From Mytilus galloprovincialis (lineage: Eukaryota; Mollusca; Bivalvia; Mytilida; Mytilidae), in assembly GCF_965363235.1 (NCBI RefSeq), contig NC_134842.1:31000958-31064957 (forward strand): a stretch of DNA of 64,000 nt. The letters are read 5' to 3'. How positions within the stretch are numbered: position 1 is the first letter of the stretch; each line of letters begins with the position of its first letter. A program made the position numbers and the translations under genes. The notes under the pieces are model-generated. The model was not told the origin of the DNA and made no database searches. It saw nothing but the letters and a program-made list of their open reading frames with translations. This document shows, in pieces, positions 46,972 through 58,880 of the stretch.

Positions 46972-48711
46972 ATGATTTACTTCACACTATTGATATTGAG
47001 TGCTATGCCTATGATCAAATCGCAGGACAACTTTTCTTCTCCTAGAACCGTTTCCTTTAACGTCGACAATATTGGTGAGGTCTCAGTTTATGCAGATGAT
47101 TTAACAATCCTCTCGGAAACACCAAACTATCTTTTGTCCTTCATCATACAAATGATCTCTTTATCATAAACATTATCGACAGAAATTATTCCGGTGTGGA
47201 CATAAAATTTTCTAATATCTATGAAGTGCTAAAAAATGAGACATGTAAGAGAAATGTTCATATCTCAAAATTATTAGATGATGTAAATGATAACTTTTGA
47301 AGATGCCGGTATTATTCCATTTTTTTGAAGACATTGGTATAACATTTGTTGACAAACTATGTATTGGTGAATTTAAACTGTTTTATCCATCAAAGGAAAT
47401 GTCAAAATAAGCAATGAAGAAATACACAACTTTCTGAAGAACTGGACTGACTGTTTACGATATGTAATATTGGCAAAAGAACATATATTTAGTGTTAACG
47501 TGTATGAGGCATATCAGAAATTTGCATAATTTCACCGGAAAAATCATTAGCAATGTTTAGTTTTGAAGATGATAAATGTGTAGACAATTTCGTCGACTTA
47601 ATTGCTTTGTACGGATACATAGATATAGAATATGAAGACTTTCAAGTCAGTCCGTCTAACATTAATGAATTTCATCGGAAGTATACATGTTTAGATTTCC
47701 GTATTCCGTGTTTTGGAGAGAGGTACGATGTTAATTTCCTTTACCTGCCACCAAAACCAGCCGCATCTGCAGGCTCAGTTCTATCAATTGTAATCATAGT
47801 GAATAATACACATGTTATGTTCGTCTTTCTACAGAAGAAAAAACGATCATCGATGGTAATAATGTTATCTGGAATTGCTTTGACTGACATGCTTACTGCA
47901 GTTTTTGTATGGACTCCTATGACAATACCATATTTGTTGTATGATCGCCAGGTAACGTTTTTTTTCATATGATAAGTCATGGGTATGGCTAAGTTATGAC
48001 TATTTAACGTTTAGTTTATGGACAGTTCTAAGCTTTGCAATAAGTAATATATTTCACATGGCATAAATTTTTATCACAACAGCCTTATGTGTCCAGAGAG
48101 CTGTTTCAATGTTGTTTCCAATATGGAGTAAAATACACATGACCAATAAGGTCTGTGTGTACACCTCGATTGTCATGTTCGGATATTCATTGCTTTTGAA
48201 TATATCAATGATCATTTGTCATATGAATTTGTCTTTGAATATAGATGGTATACTTTGCGTAGACTATGGACGTTTAGATATTTAAAAAATAGAAAGTTAC
48301 ACAATCCTTGTCGTTAACATATCTTATATTTTTTCTTTCATCTTAATGATTGTCTGTTCTCTCTACATTGCGTGCAAACTTACGATTTGAAGGAAAAACC
48401 TCGAATGGGTTGACAGCCAAGAAGTGCAGAAAAGAAATCGTAGATCAGCTTTCATTGTTGTCATTATTTCTATCATCTGTACTGTATCTGAAATTATATC
48501 AATAATGACTTTAACTTTTGCTTTTGCGACGACTGAACAGGTAGATAAATTTTACAAAGGCTTCTTCTACCTGCTATACCCATATCAACAATTGAGTATT
48601 ACCATAGGATTCTTTTGTAATTTCTTTGCTTACTTATTTATGGGTACACAATTGAAAGAGACACTTTTCGAAAGCTTCAACAGAGTTATGCTTAAACTTT
48701 GTGAGTGCTGA
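46972..48711 (+). pseudogene. Decayed tandem copy of the rhodopsin-like GPCR
   Basis: It begins like the intact gene (MIYFTLLILSAMPMIKSQDN against MIYLTFCILSTLPMIKSQDN) and matches it to the C-terminus (GFFCNFFAYLFMGTQLKETL). Several lesions are visible: a frameshift after about residue 52 (near 47110), further shifts in the ectodomain (47290-47520), a frame change in the loop after TM2 near 47960, a TAA in TM3 where the intact copy has a serine codon (about 48064), and a TAA/TAG pair near 48283-48291. The longest open pieces are 47553-47972 (late ectodomain to TM2) and 48424-48711 (TM6-TM7). No functional receptor is expected. Confidence 0.92.
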
Positions 48712-48937
48712 ACCGAAAATTGCATTGAGTGGAGCAATTAATTCTAATAAACAAGTCTTACCACATATGTACATAATTGTTTTTATTAAAATAAAAGTTT
48801 CCCACCAAGATATTTACCTTAAATGCATTAATAAGTAAAATAAAAAGAGGCAGAAGAAACTAAACGGATATTCAAAACTCAAAAGTCGAAGATAGACTGA
48901 CAACGCCATGATAAAAAACGAATACCGACGAAAAGAC

Positions 48938-49347
48938 ATATAGATTCTATCACTGCAACAAGTGTTATATTTCTCCACTCGAGACAGTTAACATTTTCAT
49001 ATTTTAAGCGCAAGGCTTGCCGAGCTTTTTAGATAATAAAAAATTAACTGTTAGGAGTGAAAAAAAAATCGAAATACACGAGTTATTGTGGTGGAATCTG
49101 TTTCTCTAATGAATTTTATCCTTCCTTTCCAGAAATTTGCAGAAAGTTGTGTTCTTGTTATGTGACGTCATCAGGCAAGGTCGATTATTTCAGGACGTCA
49201 CAATAGGAAATTCAGAAGTAATCAAGAAAATATAATGTCATAATTAAATTTCGGCCAATCATTTGCTGAGAAAAGATTTTTTACTAGTGACGAAAAATAT
49301 TTTTCTCAATTCGCTCAGGAAATGTGAAAATAGCACAAAAATAAGAG
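48938..49347. mobile_element. Insertion of about 410 bp in the unit-B repeat block
   Basis: Unit A reads continuously through ACGACGAAAAGAAGAACAA. In unit B the same sequence is interrupted after CCGACGAAAAGA and resumes at AAGAAGAACAAATCC-type sequence. The insert contains TGACGTCATCAGGCAAGG and AGGACGTCACAATAGG and no coding frame. Its ends are not clear inverted repeats. Confidence 0.6.
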
Positions 49348-49973
49348 AAGAACAAATCCACAATACGCTACATAAAAAACTAAAGATTGATCAACACCTT
49401 CTTGCTTCATATGTGGCGCCATTCTTTTTGACTTAGTATTCTGTGCGTATTGATGGGTCCTGTTTTATTCCACATTGGCTACAGGTAACAGAGAGACTAG
49501 AATAGAACACGTTATTTTTCATTCGGAATAGCAAAAAACATACAAACATAAGCTCAGGTTAGCTTTTTAACGAATATGAAAACATATACAAAAAAACAAA
49601 AAACAAAGCATCATGCACATAATAAAACATACTACAAAATAAAGCCAAGCAACAATCAATTTTCTATCTATTTTAACATGGAGAACATCGCGAAACTAAA
49701 CTCAGTTATAACTAAAAAGATGCTTGACTTTCAACTGACCACATATTTTCCAATGTCACATTGTAATTCATGGGGCCGTAATTCATTATACTTGCCGCGA
49801 GATACTCAATGAACGAATATCCTTTTTTCCAGCGTAGCAGGTAATTATTGCTCCCACTAGACAGAAGTTACACTTTAATGAAGAAAATTATGAAACAATT
49901 ATAATTGTTTTCCTACAATTTGATTAGTTATTAATTGGTCCAGCTAAACAAAGGTAAAAAAATCAAACATAAG

Positions 49974-50917
49974 TAGGGATGGCAACGAGTATTGGAGTAC
50001 TGGAGAACTCGATCGGAAGGTCGAGGTACTCGAGTACAATTTTAGTAATCAGATACTAGGTTGCCTTTTATAAATCATGAGGTATTTGCCTTACATTCCC
50101 CTGACTTTAGTTCCCTTTGAAATATCCTTCGTAATATTAATAAAAATAATATCTATTCACAACGTAAATTCGTTTATCGTGAGACTTTTATGTGTTATAA
50201 CTTACTCTCAGGTTTGTCTATAAACGCAAAAAGTGTTTTAGCAGTATCAGCATAGCCCGTTCCTTTTCATGTGCTGGAATGGTTGTAACAAAACTTTGAA
50301 ACCTACTTTTCTGGGTCATTTTAGATTTCTAATAAAATCAAAATCAAAGTGCCCTGCGGTAAACCGTACACAATTGGTATGAGATCTACATTTAATGTAA
50401 TACATTGTCAATTGAAAAACTTTATTATTGTTTGATATATAATTAAATTTCTTTTGAAGTCAAATATTTTGTTGACAAATTATGAGACAAGTCGTAATAT
50501 AAAAACTCCATAGGAATAGATGATAGGATTGTCTATCAAGTCGGTCTTTATGAACATGTTGAGGAATTTATTGGCATGTTTCTGATTTCAAATTGATTCG
50601 TGAACGCACAAACAATAATTGCTGTTATGATGGATTACTTTTTAGAAACGGAGGTCCGTTATTCATTGTTCTTGTGACACAAAAAAGGATCAGCGATACA
50701 CATAACCAATGATCAAGTTATATTCTGTAGTCATACAGTTTGATTTCTGCAACAATCGTATGTCTTTCGTTAAGATATAAAGCGATATCATTATATGAAA
50801 GGTAATAAACAATATATTACATTCCAACAAAAAATCAAAACCTGTCAGTAGACGTTACAGATTTGTCCGAGTACTAGAGTACTCGAGTATTAAATTTCAG
50901 ATCATTTGACATCCCTA
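49974..50917. mobile_element. Non-autonomous hAT-like transposon
   Basis: Ends TAGGGATGGCAACGAGTA and, in reverse, TAGGGATGTCAAATGATC. Inside each end are GAGTACT-type motifs (TACTCGAGTAC). An 8-bp target duplication flanks it: AACATAAG (49966-49973) and AAAATAAG (50918-50925). The duplicate locus in unit A (about 45661) is an empty site, AAAACATAAGTTAATG. No transposase frame in 944 bp. Confidence 0.85.
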
Positions 50918-51397
50918 AAAATAAGTTAATATTAATAAATTCAAGATATCAAGATAACTAAATACTTAACCCTGTTGATCGTTTTTCGTTTTTCGCCAAG
51001 GCGTTATCAGATTGTCACCGACATATGAACTATCTAATTTGAGGGTCGTAATGGGGGTACCTTTATGACGAATAACGGTAAAAAATCTTGCCAAATGACG
51101 TTAACGGTAATTTTCGGTTCATGACGATTAAATGTGCATTTTTGTTTAGTCGACAAAAAATCTACTGATTTTGACGATCATGTTAACTCTTTTCATACAA
51201 TAACGGTAACGATACTTATTTGAGACCTATGACGAATCACGACAGGATATTTGAGGAAACACGGTAAAATTCTAACCAATTTGACGCTTACGGTAGCCGA
51301 AAATAATCGTTTGACACCTGACGGTAAAGGACATTCTTACCCTCTAATTTCAATATAATAATAAATGAACATTCGACAAGTATCTTATTTAAGGAAT

Positions 51398-51702
51398 GAC
51401 TGTAATATTGTTTCTGTCTATAAATAAATAACATAAAAAAAAACTTGGTGCACACTGAATACACCTTATCGCTAATCCCGGCTGACCCGGCCGTTTGAAA
51501 TTTTGACGCATACAACAATCACTTTTCCATTGTGGCGTCAGATATTTTGTTTTATGACGTCAAAATTTTACGGGGACCTGTGTGATATCCAGTAATGGCG
51601 GACAAATAGCGATAAGGTGTATAACGCGCGTAGCGGGTTAGTTAACAGTGTGCACCACATTTTTTTATGTTATTTAGAATAGACAGAAAAAATATTACAG
51701 TC
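51398..51702. mobile_element. Palindromic element split by a nested miniature transposon
   Basis: Arms at 51398-51455 and 51643-51702 pair as inverted repeats (GACTGTAATATTGTTTCTGT against GACTGTAATATTTTTTCTGT in reverse, through GGTGCACACTG). The ACACCTTATCG element sits between them. Confidence 0.75.
51461..51620 (+). mobile_element. ACACCTTATCG miniature transposon, copy 3
   Basis: 160 bp, ACACCTTATCGCTAAT to AGCGATAAGGTGT, nearly identical in body to the copy at 12861-13020. It lies inside the 51398-51702 palindrome. Confidence 0.92.
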
Positions 51703-52789
51703 TTTTCTTATAATTTAATTCTAAATTCCATTTTGAACCGTAGAAAACCATTAAAAACGTTGATGAAGTCATGGTCACATGACTCAATTATGTTTATGGG
51801 CTGATAACAAAATAACGTCAGCCAATCAGAAGACGCGTTACATCCAAAATTAAAGTATTGCTATTTACATTTGATAACGAGAATTGATATCAAGTGAATT
51901 TCACTCGAGTTATTTGATTTTTTTCTTTTATGCTTAACTCTCGTTGTGTTGAATAAAAATCGGCAAACTGTTGATCTAGTCTTTTAAAATGCCATTATGA
52001 CATCATATGTCATGTTCGCGCGTCAATCTTTAACATCGGACATTATTTTTGTTGTACCCCTCAGAATGTAATAACATTTTCCAAAACTAGATTTTCAGTT
52101 AAAAGGTGGTAATGTTTTGTTCATTATTGGATATTACTTATCTCCGTTGATATGGACAAAATGAACCTTAGTCATCGATGAGCCAACGAATTGCCAATGC
52201 TTATATGTTGTGTCTATATGCCATTTTGTGCTTCTTTGTTACATATTTGTTTGGTTTTTATAGTCATTAAGATGATAACACAATGTTGAGTGCTGTACCC
52301 CTATTTTTGACATTACCTATAATGTCTGTTTGTTTTGTTCACACATCGTTGTCAATATAATGGAATTTGATGCGACTGTCATACAAGTGAGAGGTTTAGC
52401 TAGCTTTATAACCAGGTTTAATCCAACATTTTCTACATAAAAAAATGCCAGTACCAAGTCAGGAATATGACAGTTGTTATCCATTCGTTTGGTGTGTTTG
52501 AGCTTTTTATTTTGCCATTTGATTAGGGACTTTTCTTTCCTTGTCCTCCGTGATGTGTGATACGAAAAATATCTCTTGGTGCTAGAAACAAATAACAGGC
52601 TATAAATATTTTACAAAATAAAAAAAAAACATAATTATGCTAAACAAGTGTCGATTGATATAAGTGTTCGATTCTTTTGTTGTCTAGTTACATTTTCGTT
52701 TTGTGTGACATATTCAGCAATATTTGTAAAGGAAATAAGAGAAATTGAATGTTAATTTTATTAAAAGGACACATTTATAATGTTAACAT

Positions 52790-52935
52790 AAAAATGTACA
52801 TGTCAGGGCCTTTTAATAATGCTATTCGGTATGGGTTTTGCTCATTGTTTGAGGTTGTTCGGTTACTTGTAATTGCTAGTTGTTATGTCATTCGGGTACT
52901 GGCGAACAGTTATCTCATTGTTAATCCTATCAGGG
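52790..52935 (+). repeat. Degenerate dispersed repeat
   Basis: GGTATGGGTTTTGCTCATTG followed by a GTTATCTCATTG-type phrase is a diverged complement of the repeat at 62790-62890 (GAGTGCCAATGAGACAACTC ... TACGGCCTTCAACACGG). Non-coding. Confidence 0.5.
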
Positions 52936-53499
52936 CTTTTTTTTTTTGTTTTATAATTAAGTCGTTCATATCAAAGCTCGTCAATGTCAGATCTGCTTTA
53001 TACGAAACTAAATTGTTATTTTACTAAAGAAGCATTTGTTTGCTTGAAAACTCACTGATTAGGAGTAACTGGCTTTGTTTTAGTTGTAGTAAATCTTCTG
53101 AAATTCAGACGGTCAATCTTTGTGTTCAACAATCTTGTTTCTAATAAATGATAATATTGTTCTGTTAAATCTTCTACCCGACATTGGCTCTAGGGATGAT
53201 AAGTTATTTGATGGATTTGTCGGGCTTTGAATCATCGATTACATTTGCATGGTCGGAATTTGAAAACTCTTTTACATTATTTGACTGTAAAATCTTTGGT
53301 TATCTTAACAATTTAAGGAACTGCAAAATTAGATCTGATTTTCTTTTCCAATCTTAATTTAATGATCCTCCAAAAATAAACTTTGATTTATTGCATGCAT
53401 ATTATATGAATAATGACTGGCATCTGCTTCAAATTAACTTCTAGTGACGGGTTTGATAAATTGCTGGACCCTCAGGGACTTTGTCCTTTTCCATTGTTG

Positions 53500-54240
53500 A
53501 AGCGATAAATGAAGTATCCAATGAAGTTTTGATGTCAGTGCAGCAATTACTATTACTTACTCAAGAACTTCATTAAAGTCGCAAAGGTTGGACGTCGATA
53601 TGAGAACCTAAAAAAAGAACTTTGTCTTGATGGACATAAAATCGGCCATCGATTTGGAATCTTTCTTTATTTTGCATTACCTGTGATTAAAAGACATGAA
53701 GCCTATTTTTTTTCCGGCAACGCAAATGCAAGGTGATTTTTAAAGTTACATCTTCAAGCAATGCCCCGGACTGTTAACGTTCATATCAATAAAACATTTA
53801 CAATAACTTGATAGATGTACAGCTACCATTTTTACAGGTTAATTTAGGAATTTCTAATGCAATGTAAGGGTACAAGGACATTCATTTTCTAAACTATTAG
53901 AATGATGACAGAGATTTTAGATTGATTTCAACCTGGTCTTTTTGTTTTAATCAACATCATCAATACAGCATCAGGTGTACTTCTTGTTTTAGTTTTGACT
54001 TATGTCAACTTGATATCTCTTTTAATGTCGAGGAAATCACAACAATTTAATTCAGATAAAATTGGAAAGATGATTGACTTTCATCATTTGAAAATAATAG
54101 AAATATTGCATTGGGATTTACCCTGTCTAATTCATTATTTTTGCCGCAAAATATTCATGACCGAACATCCGTTTTTCCAACAAAGCAGGTAATAATTGCT
54201 CCCGCTAGACAAAGTAATTACAATTTTTATGATGATTAGT
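53500..54240. repeat. Third fragment of the GPCR-region segmental duplication
   Basis: Similar in order to 44690-45550: first the CGTCGATATGAGAACC / ATCGGCCATCGATTTGGAAT block, then TTTACCCTGTCTAATTCATT, TTTTTGCCGC and GCTCCCGCTAGACAAAG. It carries no receptor sequence. Confidence 0.6.
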
Positions 54241-54544
54241 GTCATACATGTATGACGTACACGTCTCTTCCACATAATTGCAATAGTACACTTTATGAAT
54301 TTTATACTTCCGAAGCGCTTTTCTAAATTTACACCCAAATTCACAGAAAAGACAACTATAATGGCTGTATTATTTCAGATGAGATTGTAGTGTTAAGAGG
54401 TTTTTTTGTTGTTTTTTAGGTCCGTGTTGAAGGCATCTCTGTGACTTTAAAATGAAAACTAGCAGCAATAAAAGCGCTGGTCCTTTTTTTGTTTGTTGCC
54501 GTGCTTATACTGGATTGGTGTCATAGATTAATACCCCATATATA

Positions 54545-55935
54545 TAACGGAGTGTCTATTTGTCCGGCTAGCCGGACGAATAGTTAAAAATCTCTATTGT
54601 TTCGGCCATTTGTTTGAGCATGCGCAAATATTTAATATCAACAGCAGTGTCATGTGATGCGGAAATTGACCCGATTGCAAACGCGCGTATGCCATGGACG
54701 TTTTAAGAATTGATGATCGGAATATATATCTTATGATCTCATAAAGAAAGTTAGAGAGAATGTGATTGCTTTGAAACAAACTTCTAAAGGGAAGACTCTA
54801 GAACACTGATAGCGTGTGTACACAAACTGAGAGGAATTAAGCGTGAAATCTAACTCATTTTCTGAAATTGCTGATTTATTCCCATCACTCAGTACCTTTA
54901 CCTGTATCAATGGAGGCAAAACGAATAAAATCAATTCACAGGAAAACGACTAAAACAAGTATATCTGGATGCATTATTTCTAAGTTCTACTACAACCGAG
55001 ATATATGAATATGATACGATATGCATGGACTGGAAATAGTATATCAGGGTTGGGGTTTAATCCCCCTTTTTATTTCATTTTGTTTTATTTATTTTCTCAA
55101 TCAACTTTTTTTTCCTATCATAAACACAGTCTTTCTTTGGGGGACAATTTAACATGTGCCTACCCCTTTCTCTTATTTCTTTGTGTTAAACGAACATTTT
55201 GAATAAAAAATCATGCAAAATCATTTTACGACTTCATTCATTGGAACCAAACTTCAAGGAAATGATAAATTCAGGATCTTCTTTGGGAATATAATACATT
55301 CCCATTGAAGCCATAAATCAGTGGACTCCTAACCTTATTCATTGGTAGAATATTAAGAGAGGAGAGGCATTGTTGCCCCCTTTTCCTTTAAATTGAAAAA
55401 TAAATCACTATGAAAAAAACATTATTTGCATTGTTATTTGTTTTAGTGAATGGCACGTTTTTGCACAATTAATAGCAAAGTGACTTTAATTCAGAAATTT
55501 ATTTGTTGCATATCAATCGATGTTGATACTCTTCTTTTGGTCTCATTTGACAAGCTGTTTATATTAACGGGGAATCACCGGGCGTGTTCCATAGAACATT
55601 CAGTAGAAAAATCAATCAAAGTTGGTACTAGAGGAGTTTATTTCCAGGATAATTCTGTTTTTTTTGGTTTTTTTCTCAATATTACTATTTTCCGCAATGT
55701 TTTATCTTGAGTTTATAATCAGTAACGTGCGCGCGGAGAATGTGCAACAAATGAATTATAGCTTCAATGTTAGCATTGAAGGAGATCATTTACCACTACA
55801 TTCTCCATTGGATGCTACAATTACCACTTAGCCAACGCATATTCATTATTCTTGGTCATGTATGGCCGGAATAATAACATAAAAGAAGGGAAAAGCCATT
55901 TTCTGGATGGCCAGACGAGTAGCCACTGCCTATAT
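54545..55935. mobile_element. Possible 1.4-kb DNA element with divergent inverted ends
   Basis: GGAGTGTCTATTTGTCCGGC on the left and, in reverse, GCAGTGGCTACTCGTCTGGC on the right match at roughly 18 of 25 positions. TATATATA lies on both outer sides. No transposase frame seen. This could be chance. Confidence 0.3.
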
Positions 55936-56689
55936 ATAATTACCAGGTGATTGTTTGCCATAAAAACAATCGATGTAAAATAGAACACCTTATGTGTATG
56001 CTTTTAAGTTTTAAAAAATAAAGAAGTTACAAGAATCTTGAATCTTGAATCTTTAAAAAAAATCTTCTTTTATATAAATTTGTCTATGAATGGAAATGAA
56101 AGCATATCTAATCTATACAAGTGGTGTGCTTACGAAGACATATAATGATTGTATATAAAATAACTTGGCTCAGCAAAAATGAAAAGCAATACAAGATGTT
56201 TGTCCACACAGCTTTCATTCAAAACAAGTATTCTTATTACATTGAATCATTTAACTGATACAATGCACGATGTGTCCTAAAGGTTACTTGTAGCATCTTA
56301 TTTATATGTGTTACGAAAATATTTGAAGGGTAGCAGGTTATGTTTTTCGTGACATTTCGAAACAAACGCTAAACATAGAAATATGCAGATACTTGCAACC
56401 TCAGGATGACATTTTAAGTAATCAATATATTTGCTTGTACTTGCAATTTTGCAGTTAAGTTTTTGACCAAAACAAATAAAAAAAAGCTTAAAAAAATGTT
56501 TCAACTTAAAATATTCAAGGCATACGTAATAAACATTTAAAGGAAATAATTTCACGTATGAATAATGCAAAAGGTATCAGAGAAGAACAATGAATTGTGA
56601 AAGTTATATCCCCCACCCTAAATTGGATGCCGAAACAGGTACAAGTGGAAAAATTAACTGATTCATATACGCAATCAGATAGTCCGTTT

Positions 56690-56880
56690 CTATGTATGTT
56701 GACGTTTGTTTGTGTAGCAGTTCAGTGTTTCTGTTGTTCCGCTTTGTTTCTTCTTATTGTTGATATGCTTCCCTCATTTTTGGTTTGTGACCCGGATTTG
56801 TTTCAGTTAAATCGATTCATGACTATGGAACAGCGGTATACTACTATTGCCTTTATTCAGAAACAAAAGATGTAAGGAGC
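56690..56880 (+). repeat. Dispersed repeat fragment
   Basis: Plus-strand partner of 43915-44110 (see there): GTTTGTGACCCGGATTTG and ACAGCGGTATACTACTATTG. The following 56858-57040 is shared with 60240-60420, which is the downstream flank of the duplicated astakine-like genes. Confidence 0.6.
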
Positions 56881-57256
56881 AGATACGATTGCAAAATTAG
56901 CAGATACAGCGGTATTTCAATATACTGGAATTTCATAGGTGGTTTGAATGATGAAGTTAAATAAAAAAAAAATTGAACTTTAAAAGAAGAACACGTTTGC
57001 TGCCTTCAATTGTAGGAATAAGATACAGTGCTTCAAACCAATTTTTCTGCACCAGATGCGCATTTCGGCAATCAATATCTCTTTATATGGCTCGAGGCCA
57101 AAATATTTGAAAATCAAAAGCTTATTAAAAGATGAGCTATAAACCAGAAAAAGACAAAAAAGTATAGTCGAATCCAGGCAAGGAATTAAGAGCATTAATA
57201 ATATTTGTACAACATTTTGATTTGATGCATTTACTGTATGCTTGCGACACATCATG

Positions 57257-58880
57257 CTACTGCGGATCTCTGCAATAACCTAAAACAGAAAAAAATGAAG
57301 TTTCAATATTAAAAGCGTGCATTCATTTCATAAAAAAAGCCGAAGGAATTATGCTAGTTTATATGGAAAAGTCACAAAGATAAAGTAGTAAATATAGAAA
57401 ATAATATGTTTATGAAAAACGAAGTTCTAGTTTCACCAAGAACATGGCAAACATAGATCATAGGCTTTCTTTTTCCCTTGATCAAATTGCTTCGCGTTGT
57501 ATTTTACTTGACTTTGTTTAGACTTTGTATGCCTTTGATAGTCCTTTTGAAATTTAACCCAGAAAATTACTTTCAACACAAGGGGATCTATACATTTTGC
57601 TTCCGTTTATACACACCTAGTTCTCCGAGTGGAATATCATAAACACCCCTTCCTTTACATATTAATGGTGAGCTACATGGGCACCCAAATACCAGTTGGT
57701 CAGGTGGCTGTGATGCAGAACCATATCTAACGTAACATCCTAAAGTGACAGGTTTGTAAATGTATATGACTAATTCGGATAAATGTATATTTCTGTCTGT
57801 TCGTAAACAATTTTAAATGAAAAAAAAATAAATGAAAACCATTTCTCTTTGTGTTTGTTATTTCCCTCATAAAAGAATAAAGGAAAACTAAATATAATTT
57901 TGGGGTGCTTTCGATAATGTTACGATAATCTTTGCAAAAAAAGAAAAAAAAAAAAGAAACTTTGACATTCTATAAACACAGCAATACATAATTACTACTT
58001 TTTTTATGTTTTAATGCCAGTACATTGCAGATTGGTACCAAACTGTTTGTGCTAATAACCGCCTAATTAGTTTTGGGTGTATTCAGTACTTAATGAAAAG
58101 AATCGATTAATTTGGTTTTCTAAATTCCCTGAACTAAGCTATATAAAAGAAAGTTTTCTGGACGATTCTTCAATATAGAATTGTTAAGACATTTTATATA
58201 TTGTATGAAAAATTACATACTAGTATTTAAAATCAAATGCTTTGTATCTATACAGAAATTATTTTCATACATAGCACATTACCTGATTTTTCAGTCCCAA
58301 GTGGTTGACAGTATCCTTTGGGTTGGTCAACATACCTCTTTCCTATAGGTCTAACAATACTGATACAACATTCATTTCCAGAACAGTCTGCTGGTGTATT
58401 ACAAGGTGGTGGATTTGCCAGCTATTAAAACATTAAAATATTAAAAATTATCCATATTAATAAAATATAGTTTACAACATATATTTGCAATTAGGTTTGA
58501 TTTAAAAACATTCTGTAGTGGAAGCCTTATTATCAAACTCGATTTGATCAAATTCCATTCAATAACTTATTAAAGTCTCACGTTATGTACAAAGATGAAT
58601 ACATGTACATAATACATAACATATTTTTTACTCTACAATACAAAATCCACACAAAAAAGAAACTTTATAGCCCTTAAAACTATATAAGATACATAAAATA
58701 TATGTCCCACAGTAATAAAACTATCAGGTATATTGATGAATGTGACTTATTAATTATGTTGAAAATACAATCTAGATACTTATCATTTGAATTTCACTGC
58801 TCATATTTTTTTGAAAATATCATACTCACCACTATCATAAAACAAACAGCAAATATGTAAAGAAAAGTATTGAGCTCCAT
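57257..58880 (-). CDS. Secreted prokineticin/astakine-like peptide, gene 1, 111 aa, 4 exons
   Basis: Exons 58880-58830, 58421-58283, 57739-57617 and 57279-57257; all GT-AG, phases 0/1/1, 336 nt. Residues 1-19 are a signal peptide (MELNTFLYIFAVCFMIV then LA). The mature part has ten cysteines at 24, 30, 35, 36, 55, 65, 83, 85, 91 and 107. Spacings such as C-x5-C-x4-CC, C-x9-C-x17-C-x1-C-x5-C match the prokineticin (AVIT) fold, and the words NECC, YCQPLG and FGCPCSSPLIC are family-like. The N-terminal AVIT hexapeptide of vertebrate prokineticins is absent, as in invertebrate astakines, which are haematopoietic cytokines in crustaceans and also reported in oysters. Role here inferred: secreted signalling peptide. 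No exon is long enough to stand out as an open frame. A paralogue lies upstream. Confidence 0.9.

Larger units (their letters stand above)
46524..50960. repeat. Segmental duplication unit B (carries the decayed GPCR)
   Basis: Homologous to unit A in flanks and gene. It has gained at least two insertions absent from A (about 48938-49347 and 49974-50917). The preserved TTTTGCAG acceptor before the ATG shows that the copy arose by DNA duplication, not by reverse transcription. Confidence 0.75.
51703..56689. other. Intergenic stretch
   Basis: No gene recognised. It contains a degenerate dispersed repeat (about 52790-52935), a third fragment of the GPCR-region duplication (about 53500-54240: GCTCCCGCTAGACAAAG, TCGGCCATCGATTTGGAATC) and a possible 1.4-kb element (54545-55935). 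The open frames at 52749-53027, 54594-54934 and 55450-55831 show no recognisable protein features. Confidence 0.45.

Noticed and set aside
54594-54934. Minus-strand frames as a possible transposase
   Set aside because: Short, with no DDE-type or zinc-finger motifs; only weak inverted ends surround them.
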